This document shows, in pieces, positions 60,741 through 64,000 of a DNA stretch of 64,000 nucleotides. Positions within the stretch are counted from its first letter, which is position 1. Every line of letters begins with the position of its first letter. The stretch spans positions 2,480,001 to 2,544,000 of the forward strand of contig OZ244845.1 of assembly GCA_965220775.1 (NCBI GenBank), read 5' to 3'. Below the pieces are notes generated by a model, which saw nothing but the letters and a program-made list of their open reading frames with translations, was not told the origin of the DNA and did no database searches. This stretch comes from G963664835 sp965220775 (GTDB taxonomy: Bacteria > Chloroflexota > UBA6077 > FW602-bin22 > JBCLEL01). The position numbers were made by a program, and so were the translations under genes.

Positions 60741-61469
60741 ATGTCACTGAGAGTGATCACATGGAATGTCGAGTGGGCCACAACCAGCTCACCGCGAGCC
60801 TCTGAAATCTTGAGACGCATTGGCCGACATGCCCCCGAAGTTGTCTGTCTCACTGAGACGCATGTCCGGCTACCGTCTCAAGATGGGCACACCATCTGCT
60901 CTCAGCCAGACTACGGGTACACGATCAAGGAGGACCGCCGGAAGGTTATGCTCTGGTCGAGGGAGCCCTGGGAGCAGGTTGATGATGTAGGAATCAATTC
61001 GATGCCTCCCGGACGCTTCGTGTCCGGAGTCACGAAGACATCCTTGGGTACGGTCACAGTCGTTGGAGTCTGCATTCCCTGGTTCGGATCACGGACCGAG
61101 GCCAGACGCAAGTTGGAACGGAAGATGCGGTGGGAAGACCATGGGCAGTATCTGGTCGGCCTGACCAAGGTTCTCGAAGGTGGCCCTGCGAATCGGCTGA
61201 TAGTGATGGGGGATTTTAATCAGATTATTGGGCCTGGCAGCCGCGCACCCCCTGAGCTTCGATTGGCACTTCAGAGGGCCTTCCCATCGAGCATGACAAT
61301 CGTTACGTCGGCGCTTGCTTTCCAAGGACGCAGAAGCATCGACCACATCGCTCTGAGTGAGGACTTGGCAGTTGAATCGCCAGACGTGATCAGCAACATC
61401 TACGACGGGCGGGAACTTTCAGACCACTTCGGAGTTATTGCCGACCTGTCTCTCGAAGCCTTTCCATAA
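60741..61469 (+). CDS. endonuclease/exonuclease/phosphatase family protein
   Basis: 242 residues. LRVITWNVEWA at the start, Glu in VCLTETHVRL, MGDFNQI with Asp and Asn, and SIDHIALSEDL, SDHFGVIADL at the end with the catalytic Asp and His: the complete EEP set. It could be a nuclease or a phosphodiesterase. In the cargo between repeat copies B and C. Confidence 0.9.
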   Translation: MSLRVITWNVEWATTSSPRASEILRRIGRHAPEVVCLTETHVRLPSQDGHTICSQPDYGYTIKEDRRKVMLWSREPWEQVDDVGINSMPPGRFVSGVTKTSLGTVTVVGVCIPWFGSRTEARRKLERKMRWEDHGQYLVGLTKVLEGGPANRLIVMGDFNQIIGPGSRAPPELRLALQRAFPSSMTIVTSALAFQGRRSIDHIALSEDLAVESPDVISNIYDGRELSDHFGVIADLSLEAFP

Positions 61470-61588
61470 CGTATACTTGCCAAGCCGTACTTGGCTCTCG
61501 GATGGTATGCACCAATGATCGGACTTACCGTAGCGCGGCAGCCTCCCAGCGAGTGCCATCCCCGGAGGATTCATCCATCCCCCTTGGG

Positions 61589-61769
61589 GCCAGCTGAGTA
61601 AGCCGGCAATCGCGCCGGTCATGCAGGTAGCCATCGTGCCCGCCAGAATTGACTTCATGCCCAGGTGCGCGACTTTCTGCTGGCCCATCGTCCGGCGCAA
61701 GCCACCGTCTGAGCGCAGTTGCGCAACTTGGTCGGACAGCCGTGCCGCAGAGTGAAGCGAGGATTTCAG
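61589..61769 (-). pseudogene. possible 3' fragment of a CNT-type nucleoside transporter gene
   Basis: About 60 residues, including GLRRTMGQQKVAHLGMKSILAGTMATCMTGAIAGLL, resemble the C-terminus of NupC-like nucleoside transporters (GL, R, LG-K-I-AGTLA-T-IAG-L pattern). No start or upstream part is present. The assignment is by pattern only. Confidence 0.3.
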
Positions 61770-61884
61770 ATATTTGGCCCTGCCAGAACGACCGAATACG
61801 ATCTGCCAAGACAAGCTGCGACAGAGGCCATTGCTCCATTCGAGTAGGTAACGGGTTGCGGCACGTCCGCGCGCTTCACCTTGA

Positions 61885-62090
61885 TGTCTTCGACGGACAC
61901 CAAGGATGTTTCGCAGATCATGCGATCGACGAGGCCGGCCGGCGCCGGCGAATTGACCCTGGGTCGCCGGGGAAAATACAATTACGCCGGCGCGGTGCTC
62001 CCGAATTGGGTGCGGGCCATTAGCTCAACTAGGCGGCGCCGGCGACTCTTAATCGTCAGGTTGCAGGTTCGATTCCTGCATGGCCCACCA
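61885..62090 (+). repeat. 206-bp direct repeat ending in a tRNA-Lys copy, copy C
   Basis: Second copy of the repeat at 58471-58676, starting TGTCTTCGACGGACACCAAGG. A 3414-bp period separates them. It marks the right border of the purC segment. Confidence 0.85.
62014..62090 (+). tRNA. tRNA-Lys (CTT)-like copy with D-stem mismatch
   Basis: As the intact copy, with loop CTCTTAA and a complete ACCA end, but with GGCGGCGCC in the D arm in place of GGCAGAGCA, giving one mismatch in the D stem. It could still be functional. Confidence 0.55.
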
Positions 62091-62195
62091 CTTCATAGCT
62101 AAGGCTTGCGGGGACTCGAACTCGTCCTCTGTGGCAGACGACTGACTTCTCGGGGTGGAGGTCATCGCCGAGGAGCCAGTCAGTCCAACGGGCGC

Positions 62196-62440
62196 AGGCA
62201 GGCGATCCACTTGGTCAATGCCTCGGCCAACACGCTGTCTCTGCGGCAGGCTAAGACGGAGGAGAAGTCCAACGAAATCACCGCCATACCCCGGTTGCTG
62301 GAGATGCTGGAACTGAGGGGCTGCCTGGTAACCATTGATGCCATGGCTGCCAGAAGGAGTTAGCCCGAGGATTGTGGACCGGGGAACGGACTACCTGCTG
62401 GGGGTCAAGGACTCCTCGCCTAAGACGCAATTACACTGCG
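62196..62440 (+). pseudogene. remnant of an ISAs1-family (H-repeat) transposase
   Basis: QAIHLVNASANTLSLRQAKT then EEKSNEITAIPRLLEMLELRG and CLVTIDAM are the core of ISAs1 DDE transposases. After DAM the frame breaks: restoring one base near 62345 gives GCQKELA and one near 62368 gives RIVDRGTDYLLGVKD, the expected continuation. Both ends are missing. A dead fragment, same strand as the tRNA. Confidence 0.8.
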
Positions 62441-62451
62441 CGCTCTGGTCC

Positions 62452-63072
62452 TCACTCAGTTGCGAGATAGCGGTTAGCTGACTCCAGCAATGCAAGAGGA
62501 TTCGCTCGCTTGGCTGTGTCGGAGATACTCTCCTCCACAGGAAGACCCAGACGCAACGCCTCCACGTCGAGGACCGAGGCGTAGCAACTCGAAAGGCCAT
62601 ACAGCAACGCACAGAGCTTGCTTAAGCACCGAAAATCATCCTTCCTCAAGCCGCCCGCGCTACTGTAGAACATGAGAACTACGGCAGTAGGATGTGAGAA
62701 TGGAGCCAGCAACCCATCCCAAGTAGAGAAGCATCTTGGCATTGTGCAGTCTCTATCCCCCGGCTCGTGCACTTCGGCACAAACTCCACCACGTACCAAA
62801 GTCTTCAATTGTACGAATGCTGCCCGGATATCCGGAGCCATCGCGTGGATCGCCCACTCGTCCATCGGACAGGAGGTGACGGCTATCGCATGACAGTAGA
62901 CCTTGCGGAGGCGAAGGAGGGTATCGGATTCCTGTTCCAGCTCGGCGTCAAGGGGACCAAAGAGGTTCTCGTGAGCCCTCCACGTCCTCCATAGTGCATC
63001 AATCTGTTCCTCGCACGCCGATGTCAGTTGCTGGACCAGCCTTTCTTCAGTGATTTCGGGATCATTATCCAC
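62452..63072 (-). CDS. hypothetical protein, downstream partner
   Basis: About 206 residues from the GTG at 63072, which follows GGAGGTG by six bases and overlaps the upstream stop; an ATG at 63105 is the alternative. Largely helical, rich in Cys (TSCPMDEWAIHAMAPDIRAAF, then RDCTMPRCFSTWDGLL) with no family that I recognise. Same operon as the following entry. Lacks GCCGGC. Confidence 0.7.
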   Translation of the reverse strand: MDNDPEITEERLVQQLTSACEEQIDALWRTWRAHENLFGPLDAELEQESDTLLRLRKVYCHAIAVTSCPMDEWAIHAMAPDIRAAFVQLKTLVRGGVCAEVHEPGDRDCTMPRCFSTWDGLLAPFSHPTAVVLMFYSSAGGLRKDDFRCLSKLCALLYGLSSCYASVLDVEALRLGLPVEESISDTAKRANPLALLESANRYLATE

Positions 63073-63928
63073 CTGTTGCACCTCCGTCCGCCCGGACCGA
63101 GTCATCTTCTTTCATCTCTTGGGGCCACGACCTAACTAGAGCTGCTGCCTCTCTTGTTCTATCGAACAACGCCGAGGCGTCATCAAAGAGTTGGCTACCG
63201 TTCCCCGTGTTTATCCTGATCGCTCCGTATGCCAGCAGCATCTGGCATACGTAAGTTAGCGCACAGTTCAGGATCACAGCGAAGGCGAGGTCAAATTGCC
63301 ACTCTGGTGCGGGAAGGACCCCACCACGACCCGGCGACTTCCTAAGTACGCCGACAGTGCTATCACAGAAGCCGCGGCTCAGATAGTCATACCATACCTT
63401 GCCTTGGGTTAAGATGGAGACCCGGTCGGCGATGGTCGTTCCCTTGGGCTGCTTGCCGTCGAATAAACCAATACTCTCCCTTGCCTTTGTTGTGCTTGCT
63501 TCGAGTTCCTCCCTGGTGACCTGCCCTCTCGTTATCCGGCGCAATAGTTGATGCGCGTCAAACTCCTGAACATTCAGAACACGATTCAACATTTCTGGCG
63601 TCCCCTCGACGGCGGCATGTCCTACCAATGCGACTTCCGCAGCGCACTCAATGAGGATTCTCGCGTGCACTCCAAGAGCATGAACGTTGTTCTGCTCATT
63701 TGCACGGAGAACCGCGGCGATGTGGATTCCTGCCTTCTGGACGCAGAGGCCCTCGAAGCAGAGAGCAAAACGTTCAAGAGCTTCATCACTCGGTTCCTCA
63801 AGGTCGCTTGACCAGAACTCGTCATAGTTGACCTTGTCAAGAGCTCGTTGGAGAAGTCCTTGGGCTTCCTTGAAGTGACTGATGAGTGCTGCACGTGTTT
63901 CGCGCAAGGTTCCGCCTTCTATGTCCAA
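63065..63928 (-). CDS. hypothetical protein, about 287 residues
   Basis: Start uncertain (TTG at 63928; a TTG further in has GGCGGAACC before it). The middle, VHALGVHARILIECAAEVALVGHAAVEGTPEMLNRVLN, resembles helical proteins of the DUF5677 kind often found in defence or accessory loci, but this is a loose likeness. First gene of the two-gene minus-strand operon at the window's edge. Confidence 0.65.
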   Translation of the reverse strand: MDIEGGTLRETRAALISHFKEAQGLLQRALDKVNYDEFWSSDLEEPSDEALERFALCFEGLCVQKAGIHIAAVLRANEQNNVHALGVHARILIECAAEVALVGHAAVEGTPEMLNRVLNVQEFDAHQLLRRITRGQVTREELEASTTKARESIGLFDGKQPKGTTIADRVSILTQGKVWYDYLSRGFCDSTVGVLRKSPGRGGVLPAPEWQFDLAFAVILNCALTYVCQMLLAYGAIRINTGNGSQLFDDASALFDRTREAAALVRSWPQEMKEDDSVRADGGATGG

Positions 63929-64000
63929 ATCATCTGGCAGCCGCGGTTATGGCGGTCGTCTGTTTGATTTCATGCTGAAATAGGCAGATAGGTTCTTGCC

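Noticed and set aside
61881..62102. A 73-residue plus-strand frame through the third tRNA-like copy
   Set aside because: It only translates the 206-bp repeat and the tRNA.

Overview
The window looks like a piece of a moderately GC-rich bacterial chromosome, most likely from a Chloroflexota lineage of the SAR202 / sponge-associated type. This placement is an inference. It rests on a Tat-exported lipoprotein solute-binding protein whose mature N-terminus is a long V-E-K-V-V repeat (a habit of Chloroflexota), and on many phytanoyl-CoA dioxygenase (PhyH), Ldh2, SDR, luciferase-like and RraA-type genes. No rRNA or other marker fixes the taxon. The palindrome GCCGGC is strikingly common in the resident genes.

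Layout. 1-3.3 kb: a CvpA-CAP membrane protein, selD (which encodes selenocysteine at an in-frame UGA, with a hairpin just downstream) and a convergent GH172-type gene. 3.4-7.0 kb: a repeat-rich zone with two different IS110-family elements set among REP-like hairpins; each has a structured non-coding segment upstream of its transposase. 7.0-13.4 kb: a heterodimeric ABC exporter of TM287/288 type, an SDR, a small 11-residue-repeat protein, a glycerophosphodiesterase and a rhodanese. 14.1-18.8 kb: methyltransferase, TPR protein, VanW-PASTA lipoprotein and serS. 18.9-26.6 kb: two tandem copies of a two-gene ABC exporter operon.

27-46.6 kb is a catabolic region: four PhyH oxygenases, a sugar-type ABC importer (binding protein and two permeases, no ATPase), an RraA-like protein, Ldh2, a luciferase-like monooxygenase, an aldo/keto reductase, three dehydrogenases of the SDR and MDR types and a mannonate-dehydratase-like protein. 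Together they look like uptake and stepwise oxidation, dehydrogenation and C-C cleavage of sugar-acid-like or polyol-like organic matter; the substrate is unknown. It is interrupted at 33.7-36.6 kb by a beta-propeller lipoprotein, a DUF4160/DUF2442 pair and a 244-bp MITE with perfect 13-bp terminal inverted repeats and an 8-bp target duplication.

46.6-54.3 kb: a membrane-anchored sulfite-oxidase-fold protein, a VapBC-type pair, a DHA2 exporter, a second Ldh2, an XRE regulator, a phosphodiesterase and methionine aminopeptidase. From tRNA-Lys(CTT) at 54.4 kb to the end the sequence is accessory: the tRNA-Lys region recurs at 58.6 and 62.0 kb, and the stretches between and beyond hold an ankyrin-repeat lipoprotein, purC, a HAD phosphatase, an EEP-family phosphodiesterase, gene fragments, an ISAs1 remnant and two unknown genes. 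GCCGGC is nearly absent from this cargo. No CRISPR array, rRNA or prophage was seen.
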